DNA from: Aquatica leii
Lineage: Eukaryota; Arthropoda; Insecta; Coleoptera; Lampyridae
DNA length: 64,000 bases
Reading direction: 5' to 3'
NCBI GenBank assembly: GCA_035610365.1
Contig: CM069432.1
Span: forward strand, 107,403,529-107,467,528
Shown: piece by piece, positions 1 through 11,199 of the stretch
Position numbering within the stretch: the first letter of the stretch is position 1
How the letters are laid out: each line of letters begins with the position of its first letter
Position numbers and translations under genes: made by a program
The notes under the pieces: generated by a model
What the model saw: only the letters and a program-made list of their open reading frames with translations
What the model was told of the DNA's origin: nothing
The model's database searches: none

Positions 1-701
1 AAAAAATTGAAAAAAGACAGAACTAACGAAAAACAAATTTAAACATTTATAATGATGTGAAGCATTGGGTGATATGACTTTATTTAGTATCCGATAAATT
101 CTGTGCGGTGGTAATTTACACTGGAAAGGTCGTACGCTGTATTTAGACATTGGATTGTAACTTTTTACCATTTAATTCTATAAATTTTAGTGTAGAGTTT
201 GAAATCCATGAAATAGTTTTTTCTGTTAAAATGTTTCAAATGTTGGTAAAATTTTGATTTTCCTATATAATCCGGCTTGATTTACTTTTAAATCACACTT
301 CGCGTGAATGTATTTATTACGTCACACAAATATTTTAATTCGTATTTTTTGCCCATCGAATAACTAGACTTTATAAGAATCGTGTCGCAAGAAAAGCTAA
401 TTTGAAATCGTGCAATTATTTTTACGAAAGAGTTCTAATTTTATGTTTTGTTAATTATTGCACTTTTCGTTATTACTACAAAGAATATTTACTGCAAGCA
501 ACTACATCGTTTGTTGTTTTAGTAATGCATTTTTAAATAAATCACTAATGTCAATAGGTTTTAAGTTATTACGTGCTAAAAACGCGCTTGTCGAACTGTA
601 TGGTAAAGTAAGCAATAAAAAGTTTTTAGAAAATAAAGAAAGCAAAATGCATGGCAGATATTGCTCTGAATCCAAAATCCAAAATGGTATAAATTCATAT
701 A
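1..701. other. AT-rich intergenic sequence
   Basis: I see no recognisable gene or repeat here. A 109-codon open frame at 458-787 runs across the left TIR of the next element and matches no family I know, so I treat it as chance. Confidence 0.5.
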
Positions 702-2298
702 CAGTGTGCCCCAAAATTTTTATAGAAATGGATAAAAATTTCTTATATTTCTCAAAAAAAATATTCTTGGTAAAATGCTCTGCATGACTAGTAAATCTAT
801 AATCAGGTATAAAATGTTTAAAACATTGCCTGAAATACAGGCAAAATAAAAAAATGCAGTTTTGGAGGGAAAGTAAAATACGTTTAAACTGTAGTAGGGA
901 GCAAAATGTTCATTGAATTTGCTAATAAGTAGCTAAAAATGATGCACATTTGTAGATTATTGATATTACCAAAGAAAAATTAAAATACCATAATAAACAC
1001 GTCAGAAATTATTATATTAATGCGCAATACGAAACTTCGTAAGATCCCGTTCCTCAAATAAGTGCCTTATTTTCTGTTACTGATAGAGTGCTTTGGAATA
1101 GCTAACAATTTTCAACAAATGTCAAATGTAACTCAGTGCATGTTTGCAATAATTAGATTAAATGCCAGTAAAACTAAGCACTGCGGATAAAATTGAAATT
1201 GTACGCATTGTTGGAAACAAATTATAAAACATGTAGAGAAGCAGCGAATATTTTTAATAATAGACACCCTAATAAAACTATACATTTTACAACTGTCTGG
1301 GTTACAAACGAAGATGTTGAAAATGAAGTAATGCTATCGGTAGTGGAAACGCCAAAATATTTACTTCGGAAAAAATCCAATTTCTTGAATGTAAGTAAAT
1401 CTACAGTTGAAGAAATTTTAAAGTCCATTTTACTCTGAAACTTTACTTTAAAAGAAGGAGATTTTGAACAAAGGTTAGAATTTTTTGGTAGTTCCCAAGC
1501 ACAATTTATAGACAACAGATTAATGACCCGACAAATACTTTTCTCTGACGAAACAACGTTTACGTCTAATGGTACAGTAAGTTATCTAAATTGTCGATGG
1601 TGAAGCGATGTTAATTCTAATTTTAATGTGCAAACTCGAGGTCAATATTTATTTAAAACAAGTGTATGGCGCGGCATTTACAAAAACAGAATTTTTTTTT
1701 CGAAATAACATGAATGGAGAAAGATACCTACAATTTTTAAATAATGAGTTGTATGAATCCTTGATGGGTCGTCACTGAATGAACGATAAAAATATGGTAT
1801 CGAGAGGTACATGGAGTTTCATTGGCCTTCAAGGTCTCCAGACGTTACCCCTCTAGACTTGTTTTTGTGAGGCTAGTTAAATGATAACCATTTCAAGAAC
1901 TTAATCAAGCTGAAAGAATCATTCAAGAAACGTGTGAAGCTATAACTCAAGATGTGATTAAAAATGTTATAAAAATTTAATCAAAGAACAATTACTTATT
2001 GGAAAAGGACGCTGTATACGTGTATACATTGAAATTTAGTAGTGGTCAAGTAATGTTTTCGTTAACATTTATTAGTTGAATATTATTTTATGTTGATAAA
2101 TTAATAAGAAAGTTTATCAATCTTTTAAAAAAAAAAATTTTCTAACAATTGCTGATTTGCTTATTAAGTATATCTTTTAGTTTTTATCTGAAAATATCAA
2201 TAATCTAGTCATCGAGAGCATTTTATCAAGAATAATTTATTTTGTGAAGTGTAAGATAAACGTTTTCTCCATTTGTATAAAAAATTTAGGACATATTG
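702..2298 (+). mobile_element. Mariner/IS630-like DNA transposon relic with long TIRs
   Basis: The left end (about 702-790, starting CAGTGTGCCCCAAAATTTTT) matches the reverse complement of the right end (about 2205-2298, starting CAATATGTCCTAAATTT) over roughly 90 bp. The best-kept part is the inner end, where ATTCTTG-TAAAATGCTCT and GATGACTAG occur in both. Between them lies a broken transposase of the insect Tc1/mariner-like group. Element length is about 1.6 kb. I could not define a clear target duplication beyond AT-rich flanks. The ends are approximate to a few bases. Confidence 0.75.
1162..1980 (+). pseudogene. Broken mariner/IS630-like transposase
   Basis: Family role: cut-and-paste DDE transposase that binds the TIRs and inserts at TA. 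Reading starts at ATG 1162, shifts frame near 1215, and continues through a CREAANIFNNRHPNK helix-turn-helix segment typical of this insect family. A second block reads EGDFEQRLEFF..., then FSDETTF with the first catalytic Asp (codon 1547-1549), then SPDVTPLDLFL (about 1827-1872) with the third catalytic Asp. A TGA follows LDLFL. Several stops and shifts are present and the part between these blocks is poorly kept, so the protein is dead. The same family recurs at 37674-38742 and 58690-59100, both on the minus strand. Confidence 0.75.
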
Positions 2299-3084
2299 TT
2301 TTTATTTTGTGTGGTAAAAATACAGCGAGTTTAAAAAATATGACTGATACTCCTAAAATAGAATACAAAACTTTTAAGACAAGTAAGTATATGAATTAAT
2401 TATCACTATATGCACCTTTGGTGTCACAATTGAGTATCCAAAGTATTGAGCAATTGTTTAACATAAAAATGGTTTGCGCCATGGGAACGGAGTCAACATT
2501 TTTTAAGTAGGTTGAATTTGGGTGGCTGAATTGTGGAATCTGTCATTGGGTTTTAACTGAATGGGTTATAGGCATTTTAATCGTTTAACATGCATTCAGC
2601 TAGAAGTTTTGATGTACAAGTGTTTTTGTTAAAGCTCATGTAGGCTTTTATAGATCTTAGTCTTTGCATGTGTTATACAGTTCAGTCTTGATGATGTTTT
2701 GAGCGAGAAAGAGTAATACCGCACAGCATTTGTAACTATTGTAGACGTTTAGGTTTCATCGTGCTAAAAATTGTCTTCATCCTATCGTAGAAAGCTATTT
2801 CGTATTTTGTGCAACGCTAAAGAGTTAGTACATAGACTGGTGCACCTCATCTACTGTAAAGGATATTCCAGAAAATACACGCATTTTTAAACACAAGATT
2901 ACAAATATTGTTTTTCAAAAGCCCTTTAGAACACTTTCGAAGTTCTTGAAATGTGTACACCGTATGATGAAAATAAAATGAATAAACAGAACAACCAATG
3001 CAAAAGCGCTAAAGAGAGTAGAAAAAAAATAAAATCCATAAAATAACATTATGAGATATATTTTGTCACTCGTAAAATTATATA
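2299..3084. other. AT-rich spacer, nothing recognised
   Basis: No open frame of note and no repeat I could pair with another part of the window. Confidence 0.4.
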
Positions 3085-4583
3085 CAGTAAAACCTCCAAA
3101 TATCTGGAGGTCTGGAGGATCTAAAAATATCTGGAAATATTTTCAATTGAATTTTGAAATTTTATTAGAAAACATCAGATTCACATTTTGCTAAAAGTGT
3201 AACAATGTCTATAGCTAATTCAACTTTGTCATAAAAAAATATAAGTATAAAAACATTTGCACATTTCTTAATTTTTCACGCACTTCATGGATATCTTAAA
3301 TGTTTGACGTACAAAGTTTAGATTCTTCAAATACTTATACTCTCCGAATACCGAAAACAGTGATTATTTCTTGTATACTCAAATCGGAACTTTCGGTCAA
3401 AGCATTGCAATCGTTTAGGCTTATTCCATATGTGTACTTTGTAATACACTGAAAAACGTGGTTAGTGGAATTTCGTCTTTTTTATCGAAATCGTCTTTTT
3501 GCTGTGCTATTTCAAAAAATCTCGCTTTCTGAAAACATTTTGAGATTGAAGCTGGCGAAACGTTTTTCCAAGCTGTTGATGTCCAAATTAAAGCGCTGGT
3601 TAAATAATTGTTTTCTCTGCATCTTTAATAGAACATTTGCTGTGTGTGGAGTCTTTTGATAAGAAATTTTCTGTATGCTACTTTTAAGTTATGGATAATC
3701 CCTTGTTCTAATAGCTGATAATGTATTGCTGTGTTTGATGGCAGAAAAACAATCTTCACATTTTTCATCAAATTGCGAAGTCATAAATTCTGTTGTCATT
3801 CAAGCTTTTTTATTAAATACCTATTCTAGACTTTAAAACATCCCTTTTGTCAACATTGTAAACATGTTTTGGTGAATAATCCTTCGATAATATCGCTTAT
3901 AATAAAATAATACGTTTTGCTCTAAAGGCTTAAACAGTGTCCAGGCAAACATCAGCTGACTCTCCACAAATTATTTTAGAGCTCACTGTGCCTTTGACAA
4001 CATTTTACCAGCCAGCCATTTGAAGCTTTAATACTCGGCTTCGGCTGCTTCTAAAACTTTTTGTTATTAAAGGGCTAGATATGAAAATGTTATTTCTGGT
4101 TTTACAGAACCAATTGTCAGTTTTCAGAAATTTTCTCCTCTGATCTGTATTACTTTCTTCAAAAGCTTTGCAAGTCCGATTTTGTTTGTGATTTCATAAA
4201 CTTGCGTTCTTCCAACACTGAAGTATTCAGCCAACTTCAACTTTCTAGCACTGTTACTATTTTTTTTCATTTGCCACAATAATATCAATTTTCTCTTTAA
4301 GAGGCTACTGAAATGCTAAACATAAACTACATCATGTAAGTTAAAATATTTGCGATGAAAGATTAAATACGGTTTTAGAGTTTTAGTAATCATAGATAAT
4401 TAGCTAGGCTCCTTGAAGACCTGACAGTTATGTAATTAGAGGTAAAATTTGATGTAGTGACCGTGACGGTTATACAGGAGTGGTAGCTATAGAGCAGGTC
4501 TTTGTAGTGATAATTTAAAATAATTTAAAAACTGGCCGTTATTTAGAGGTGATTGTTCTTAAGAGGTATCCGAGGTTTTACTG
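3085..4583 (-). mobile_element. Pogo/Tigger-like DNA transposon relic
   Basis: The left end starts CAGTAAAACCTCCAAATATC and the right end, reverse-complemented, starts CAGTAAAACCTCGGATACCT. This is the typical terminus of Tigger/pogo elements (CAGTARAACCTC). The body is about 1.5 kb and carries a decayed transposase on the minus strand. The left flank is TA; the right flank is GG, so the TA target duplication is not intact. Confidence 0.75.
3410..4320 (-). pseudogene. Decayed Tigger/pogo transposase
   Basis: Read on the minus strand from about 4320, the first block is a CENP-B-type helix-turn-helix region with SARKLKLAEYFSVGRTQVYE. Farther on comes a block reading LRNLMKNVKIVFLPSNTAIHY followed by EQGIIHNLKVAYRKF. 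That corresponds to the family signature NVxLxFLPPNTTSxxQPxDQGVI downstream of the second catalytic Asp. At least a dozen stops and shifts interrupt the reading, and the catalytic residues cannot be followed with confidence. Nearby plus-strand frames such as 3465-3659 are shadows of this relic. Confidence 0.65.
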
Positions 4584-6560
4584 GGGTTAAGTAAAACTAA
4601 ACTTAAAAAATTTTATAAGTGGAATGCGAACATTCAAACAAAGGCTAAGATATGAGAAAATAAAACAGACTTAACCAAGAAAGTTTTTAATTATTACTTA
4701 TCAGCATTTAGATCATTTTTAAATAATAAGATTAAAAAGAAAATTTTAAGTTATAATAAGAAGAATAAGAAAGGTAGTCTAGAAAATTATAAGTTTTATA
4801 TCATCTTTTTATCAAGTTACTTATATAAAATGGGTAACCTTGAGTTTAAAATGATATTGTGGTATGTATACCTAAAACAAAATATTATATCCAGAGACAA
4901 TTTTTGATAACAAATAAATATAAATTGACTTGGTAAATATATATCGTAACCTTAGTCCTAAGGAAATAACTCAATGTTTCTTTGTAACATTTTGAAATGG
5001 TCAGCATTCAGAATTTTCTAATTCGAAAGTAAAATTTAAAGGTGGAAAGATAACGTTATAAAAATAAATCATAATCTAATTTTAAATTAAAACTAATATT
5101 TTTAAAAGTGGAAACCAAAAAACAGAATTAGAAAAAGTAAAAAAATCAAGTCTTAAAGGTTTTTGGGTTTATATTGTATATTTACCGACGACGAACGAAG
5201 CTTACATGCGAAAGCTTGAATTTGCTTAAAGAAATATACATCATAAACCCAAAAAACTATTTTAATTGTCTTATATTTAAATAGGTAATTCTAAAGTCAA
5301 AGGAGATAACTTCGACGTAACTACAGTCCAGCTGTTCGAACTTATCAATGTACTAATGTAAACACAGAGGTAAATGACACATCACGACAAAAAGAAATAT
5401 AAAATGTGCGAGCAAATTAAGATATCATTTTCATGTCCACATATTTCTTCTGCGATAATTTTTAACATTCGTAGATTATACCCAAGGTTATACCGTTATA
5501 CACTCTAGAATAACTAACTTTCGAAATTTTGATTTTAAGAGTTAACACAAGAAGATCGTATCACATTCTATTTTTGGAAGTTTATATCAATCATATTTAT
5601 TATCCGCGTGAGTTTAATGCACAAAATAAACAGCAATAAACTCTCAATAATTGAATGTAGGTAATAAGTCAATAAAACTGATTTAATTAAATTCCTTATT
5701 ATTTTTTCTTCAACTAAAAATATCTATAAATAGATAAAATTATATAGTGATAAGGAATAAAAACAATACAAAGGGTACCGAAATAGTGACTATGCTATTA
5801 CAAAACTGGAATGCTACTTTGCGATACCGTTCATGGTCACAGCTGTGGTCACAGTATAATGCATTGCTTTTAAAACCATAAGGATCTCTGGGGTAAAAAG
5901 TTTCTCATATTTGAGAACGCATGACAAACTCTCAGGTAGTACAAGTTTTAATGCCTTGAGTTTGTTTATGTAAATAAATAATATAATCCAATAAAACACT
6001 TGTAAAAGTTGTATATTACATTATTCCAATGACAAAATTCATATTATAACAAGTATAATCGGATAATTAGGCACTGATGTATCCAAATTCATCATGTTGC
6101 ATTGAGGTAATTCAAGGTTGTTTGTTTGACAGAAAGAAAAGAAATGTTTAATTTGAATTACGCGCATAAATAAAAACCGTAATCATTGGGTAATCGGATC
6201 TCCCGTACGTTCCGTATCAACTCTTGGTTAGTTGCGCATGAAAACCTTATACTTAAATACGTCAGTTGTTTATGTTTGTATATAACCTCATTGCTTGATC
6301 TCATTGTTTTACTCTTTGGTTTTACTCTACTTGTTTTACAGAAGCTTTTATAAAAACTACTTTGGTGTTCGTATTGATTTTAAAGGTAAATTGTTTTAAT
6401 TGTTCTTAAAGTTAAATATATTAATGAAATAATTTCTAGCATTTTATAACGTGCGAAGAAACTACGTCTACTCGAAAGAAACATCATGTGTTCTGTATCT
6501 TAAAGCATGATTCTGCAATTGATTGCGGTGAGAAACGTTCCTTTGTGATTTCAGTAGTAG
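4584..6560. other. AT-rich spacer with one long hairpin
   Basis: No supported gene. The only structure I noticed is the hairpin at 5157-5258, listed separately. A 61-codon minus frame at 5814-5999 matches nothing I know. Confidence 0.4.
5157..5258. repeat. Imperfect hairpin of about 100 bp
   Basis: The arm TTTTTGGGTTTATATTGTAT (from 5157) pairs with ATACATCATAAACCCAAAAA (ending about 5257) with a few mismatches. The loop is about 45 bases and itself contains two AAGCTT copies. It could be a small foldback or MITE, or a structured transcript. I have no second copy in the window to decide. Confidence 0.4.
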
Positions 6561-6615
6561 TTGTATTAGTTAACAGATAATTCGTCGAATCATTTATAAC
6601 CTACGTATTATTGAA

Positions 6616-7495
6616 AAACAAAACCTACTATAGAAGCAATTTATAACGTTATTAAAGACGATGATTTAATTGGATTCTTGGGAAAGAAATCGTCACTTAG
6701 GACGTTGTTAATAAAAATGGGTTTTAGGTAGGATAATTGTTTATTTTTGCATTACTTTTTTAACAGTATTTTATTCAGATGGAGAAAAACAATGGATGAT
6801 GGAAGGACGTAAAATACTTGTGAAATGACATTACGTTCATATATATGATTAATTACTAATTATTGTAAAAGCTGAACAACCAATTATATATATCGGTTAG
6901 TAAACTGGATTATAAACATTAATTATATTCTATAATTTTGTATAAATTCTAGATGAAAGATACATAAATGAATCTCACACGTCGATAATTCAGCTGCAAG
7001 TCTTAAATCCCAATAGGAAAGGGAAACAAGTTATAGTACACGCTGGTATGTCTACATGATTTTTTCATAACATTTTATCATTTACCATTATTCATTTTAG
7101 GTGTGAAATGTGTTTCATCAAGTTTTGTTGATATTTAAAACGGGAGATTCTCATAATGATCTGAACTACATAAATTATAAAGGTGGATTGATGACCAATT
7201 GCTACAACTTACAACAGAATTCTGTAACTGTAATGGATACTGCAAGTTACCTTAACGTGTTATAGCTATGAGGCATCCAATTTCGACAAGTCGAACGGCA
7301 GAAATGACTACCTGGTTAATGGAATGTGGAATCTCATATGATAAAACATTAACAAAACCAGAACTTATACTTAATAAAATTAAATAAACCAGGCTACATT
7401 CAATAGAGTATTGATTCAATATTTGCGAAGAATAGGCACACCGTATGTATCATTTGCTGCCATACCAGATGAATGGCGCAATGTATGTTTTTACT
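6616..7495 (+). pseudogene. DDE_3-type transposase-like relic, apparently with an intron
   Basis: Translated pieces follow in order: KPTIEAIYNVIKDDDLIGFL with KKSSLRTLLIKMGF (N-terminal part); VIVHAG (about 7027-7044); GDSHNDLNYINYKGGL; SVTVMDTASYLNV with a catalytic-type Asp; then SRTAEMTTWLMECGISYDKT and KPELY. These match in order the insect transposase-like family with a DDE_3 endonuclease domain (VxHAGG, GDYHDxMN, VxDNASYH, RKAEMxEWL). The reading is interrupted at VIVHAG by about 57 bases starting GTATG and ending TTTTAG, a good GT-AG intron. A second possible intron starts GTAGGATAAT at about 6729. Several stops remain. The same family recurs at 46906-47430. Confidence 0.6.
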
Positions 7496-8674
7496 AAAAA
7501 GAAGTTCAAACGTTTATAATACAAGTAACTATTGATACTTTCGATGAACCCTTTGACAGTATGTGGGGTATTGAGTAATAATGATACTTAATTAACTGCT
7601 TAAAATATGTATTTTCTGATTTATGTAGCAGAAATAAATAAATTTTCTAATTTTAGGATGTCAGACTAACTGTAATAATGTTATACCAATACTAACAAAT
7701 CTTAAACTGTGTATTATTAATTACTTTACTGTTTAAATAAAGTACTCTGTTTTTTTGCAATATTAATTTTTACAAATACTTCTGCATATACTTTGTCGAA
7801 AGCTTACAACCATTTTTAATAAATCTTGAAAAAATGAGTTCTAAGTTTGGTTAATCGCACTTTAAATTAAAGTTCAATGTAGTACTCGTAAATGAGTACA
7901 TAAGGTTTACAGTACGATTTATAAAAATAGTTTACGGTTTCCAAATAAAACAAAGATAACTAACTCGTAATAAGGCTTTCAAATCATTTTGTTTAAATTT
8001 GTTTGAAGACTTGTCCGGTAAGTTACACTTTAATTGCAATCCATTTTATTATGATTTCATTCTAAAGCTCCACATAATAGATTGGTTATTTATTTGTTTA
8101 TCTAATGGGCAAATCGATAGTTATTAATGTAATGAAGTAAATAAGAAAGTTATTAAGCGGTTATCTTTAATTACTACAATAAATGTTATTGTCGCATTTC
8201 TTTCAAAAGTTTCTATAACATTTAAGTATAAATAGGTAAGCACCAAAACATGTGCGTTTCAATTGTACAAATTTACTTTAGTAATATATAAATTAATAAG
8301 CAGGATGTTATGTAAAACTAGAAATGGCTGGTAAAATCATCAAATGTATGTAATTTAATTAGATACATTAATCATCTGCACAACTATAGTCACCGACGTC
8401 AATAATGAGTTAACGACATCTATAATATATATATCTGAAACACTTAATTATTTTCAGCGGTTATATCCCCTGCAGTGTATGCAACAACTTGTAAAATTCT
8501 CACAACAACTCAACCGAACGTTTCATTTATCACCGCAAAACGCCACCGCTGTAGGACCGTTTTAACATAGTTATATACTTGTCACTATGAGCCTAGGCTC
8601 GTAATTCGCAATAAAGGATCATAATATATGTTGTGTATGTTGAAATACCTACACATAGGCTCATACTATACACG

Positions 8675-8675
<1 letters not shown>
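7496..8675. other. AT-rich spacer; possible end of an upstream element at its right edge
   Basis: No gene seen. Between about 8585 and 8675 the motif TATGAGCCTA occurs as the palindrome GAGCCTAGGCTC (about 8589-8600) and again as TAGGCTCATA just before the (TA)n run. That resembles the motif-rich ends of the E1-E4 elements, so this may be the right end of another such element that began outside the window or has decayed. Confidence 0.3.

Positions 8676-8714
<39 letters not shown>
8676..8714. repeat. (TA)n microsatellite bounding E1
   Basis: A pure TA run of about 39 bases. It separates unrelated sequence on its left from the E1 terminus on its right. Confidence 0.95.
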
Positions 8715-8718
<4 letters not shown>

Positions 8719-9099
8719 TTTTGTAACAAGGTCAGATCCGTTCGTCTTATAAACTGAACAAGGCTAGATCCGTTTTGTAAGGTGAGATCCGATTTTGGAT
8801 CTCACCTTGTATCTATGTGTATATAATGTTTTTTCAAGAGGACATTTGATGTAGAGTAAAATTCCAAATTTTTGCCTGGAGCTCACGTTTTACCCTTTCT
8901 GACCAATTTTATACACGAGCAGTTCAACTGTTTAAGCTGAAGAGGGCGCCCTAGTAATTTTATTGTATATAACTTCAATTTAGATTTTAGACTTAAGTCG
9001 AGATCCGGTATATTTGGCAACCTGTCGGATCTCGTTTTATATGTGTTTTAAAGCTATTTATACGCAAAGATAGCATATTGTTATCTTGTATACATTCTT

Positions 9100-10230
9100 A
9101 CCGAGTCGATGTGCGTTTAAGTTACACATGTTCACTTAGATAAAACAAAATTGCAATCGAGTTGTTTGTGAAAGTTTATAAGCATTTAGACTAAAAATTA
9201 CAGTAAAATCTTTCTTCATAAGATAAATTCTACAAGAACAATCAATGGTTACAAAACTAGTACAAATCACTGGGTTATACATTGAAAAAATTACGTATTT
9301 AAAAGTAATTATTACCGAAAACAATCACTGTTATCTTCACTTTTGTAATTGTCTTCTTGTTTTTTCTTTTCTAAGTAACGAGATTGCTAAGCTGTAATAG
9401 ATTTGTTATGTTTAAAATTTCTATTTATTGCAATATTTCTTATATTTAAATTCACAGTAGATTTTTGTAGCATATTCGATTCATTGCGGTAATTAACTTT
9501 TTCATGCATTTTCTAAATGTTCGTTATAAAAAGATTAAAACAGTTTTTACTCCAAAACAATGCTATTAAAACCACTAATTTTCTTATTACTTTTTTAGTT
9601 TGTGAATCTTCAATCCTAATAATAACACCCATTAATTACAAATTATTTCTAAATATTTACAAATTTACCTTATTTGCTTTGTCATATTCACATCTTATTC
9701 TTTATAGCTTGTAAGAAATAACATTTACATTTCTCATAAATACATTTCTTTTATTTACTAGCTGTAAAAGCAAAATGTTGTAAACAATCGATATTTTTTA
9801 AACTGACTCAGCTCATTCATATTAACGTTTGCTTAAAATCAATGTATTAAAAAAATTAAACTAGTAAATGATTCATAAAGTTAACTAAAATGTATTTATT
9901 ATTATTTAGTTAAAAAAAAATTTTGTAAATACAGGTAAATAGCTAAAACTCAAATAATAGTTACACTTATAATTTGTTAAATTGACACTGACAAATTGAC
10001 ATTTAGGTATTACTGCAGGTATACTACCAACACAAATTTTTAATTTCAGGTTATTTATTTTTTGCGTAATTTGTTCTTGTAAAAAGTTTAATTTGACTTT
10101 GATTAATAATGAAACAGATTATAGTTGTAGAAAAAGTATAGCGTATAATTCGTAAGGAATGTGTTTTACAAATTCTTTCAATAATTATTCTGTGGTAAGA
10201 TACATTTTTATTTAGTAGTTGTATTACACT
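9100..10230. other. E1 interior, noncoding
   Basis: AT-rich sequence matched base for base, with scattered differences, by the E1' interior around 27990-28920. The short frames at 9136-9324 and 9517-9714 survive in both copies. With copies this similar that is no evidence of coding, and I recognise neither. E1 carries about 100 bp near 9850-9950 that E1' lacks, and E1' has about 60 bp near 28030-28090 that E1 lacks. Confidence 0.5.
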
Positions 10231-10275
10231 TTTAGGTAATAGAGGCAAAAAAGTCACTCTCGGTAGATTTTTATA

Positions 10276-10317
10276 GGCGACGTTTCGTAGCGCTATTAAG
10301 CGCATTTCATCATGGCC
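10276..10317 (-). ncRNA. Hammerhead-ribozyme-like motif, foldback arm 1
   Basis: On the minus strand: GGC, then CATGATGA (the hammerhead CUGAUGA core with one extra A), stem II GCGCT/AGCGC, then GAAAC-GTC, then GCC closing stem I with GGC. The ACGU palindrome at helix III is usual in minimal type I hammerheads. The extra A makes activity uncertain. Confidence 0.5.
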
Positions 10318-10565
10318 AATAAAAAACAGACCCAAGATGAGCTGTTCAATAAGCTACTCACAAAATTAATATTCAATAAATAAATAAACAATTGGAACTA
10401 ACTATAAATAAGTTAGATGATGTTTATCTATGTAAATGTTTTCTGTTTGTAATTTATTATATTTTTATCTCTACACTAACTGTTAATGTCATTGTTTGTT
10501 TATTTATTGAATTTTAATTTTGTGACTAGTTTATCGGACAGTTCACCTTGGGCTCGTTTTTTATT

Positions 10566-10607
10566 GGCCATGATGAAATGCGCACAATAACGCCACGAAA
10601 CGTCGCC
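10566..10607 (+). ncRNA. Hammerhead-ribozyme-like motif, foldback arm 2
   Basis: Same layout as arm 1 on the opposite strand: GGC, CATGATGA, stem II GCG...CGC, GAAAC-GTC, GCC. Stem II is weaker here than in arm 1. Confidence 0.45.
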
Positions 10608-10779
10608 TGTAAAAATCTACTAAGGAAGGGTTTTTTGCTTCTCCTGCCTGAAGGTGTAACACAACTACTTAATTATTACTAAGAGAAAAACGTTACCAAA
10701 AATTTTTATGTTATCTTTTCACTTTTCACTGAGTAATAGACGTGCGTGATAAAATAAAGCTATGATTATAAGCTACTTT

Positions 10780-11185
10780 CGGCTTAGACCGCGTCGTAGT
10801 AAAACACCCAGACTTAAGCTTGGTCATAGTCTCTTTTTCAGAGCCAAAACAATAAAGTAGAACTTGGCCTTCGTTCGAAATTAGTCAAGCGGTAACGGAA
10901 ACATAACGTTCGTTAATCACGCTAATCGCTATTGGTATAAATATCGTCATTTATACTTTTTCTTTCAGTGACATTTACCACTCTGAAGATGCAAGCTTCA
11001 ATGTCTTGCAAAACATCAGTTTGTTTGGGTTCACGAACGACAATACGGCAAAAGCCAAGTTCTACTTCTTGTTTTGGCTCTCAAGAAGAGACTATGACCA
11101 AGCCTAAGTCTGAGTGTTTTACTACGACGCGGTCTAAGCCGAAAGTTGTTTATAATCATAAACATATCAACCGCGAAAGTTTAAG
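10780..11185 (+). mobile_element. PLE terminal-repeat fragments in opposite orientations (E1)
   Basis: From about 10875 to 11185 this is the repeat that also follows the PLE endonuclease at 55060-55340: GCGGTAACGGAA, a TATAAATAT box, CTTTCAGTGACATTTACCAC, a hammerhead-like core, and an end of TCTAAGCCGAAAGT. A minus-strand piece of the same repeat (10780-10875, TTTCGGCTTAGACCGCGTCG) sits directly upstream, giving the inverted-repeat head often seen in PLE insertions. No reverse transcriptase remains. The frame at 10968-11192 is a by-product of this repeat. Mirrored in E1' at 26865-27285. Confidence 0.7.
10978..11022 (+). ncRNA. Degraded PLE-type hammerhead motif
   Basis: ACT-CTGAAGA, stem II GCAAG/CTTGC, then AAAAC-ATC-AGT. 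The GAAA of the consensus is AAAA and the cleavage triplet GTC is ATC, so this copy is probably inactive. Compare the intact core at 31450-31495. Confidence 0.55.
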
Positions 11186-11199
11186 AATTTAAAATAAAA

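Larger units (their letters stand above)
10232..10660. repeat. Foldback inside E1 with a hammerhead-like motif in each arm
   Basis: Arm 10232-10390 is the imperfect inverted partner of arm 10495-10655; both contain GGCCAATAAAAAAC and a stretch of ACAAAATTAA(A/T)ATTCAATAAA, around a centre of about 100 bp. Each arm contains a hammerhead-like core, one on each strand. The whole foldback is repeated in E1' at 27380-27820. It is probably a small foldback or MITE-type insertion that preceded the duplication of E1. Confidence 0.65.

Noticed and set aside
9517..9714. 65-codon open frame conserved in E1 and E1' (28287-28484)
   Set aside because: The two copies are nearly identical DNA, so a shared open frame says nothing about coding. 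Composition is plain AT-rich and no family is recognised.
10968..11192. Repeated 'protein' MTFTTLKMQA-MSCETSVCLG seen at several loci
   Set aside because: All copies fall on the PLE terminal repeat with its hammerhead. The repeat is conserved for its RNA or terminal role, and the frames differ in start and end from copy to copy.
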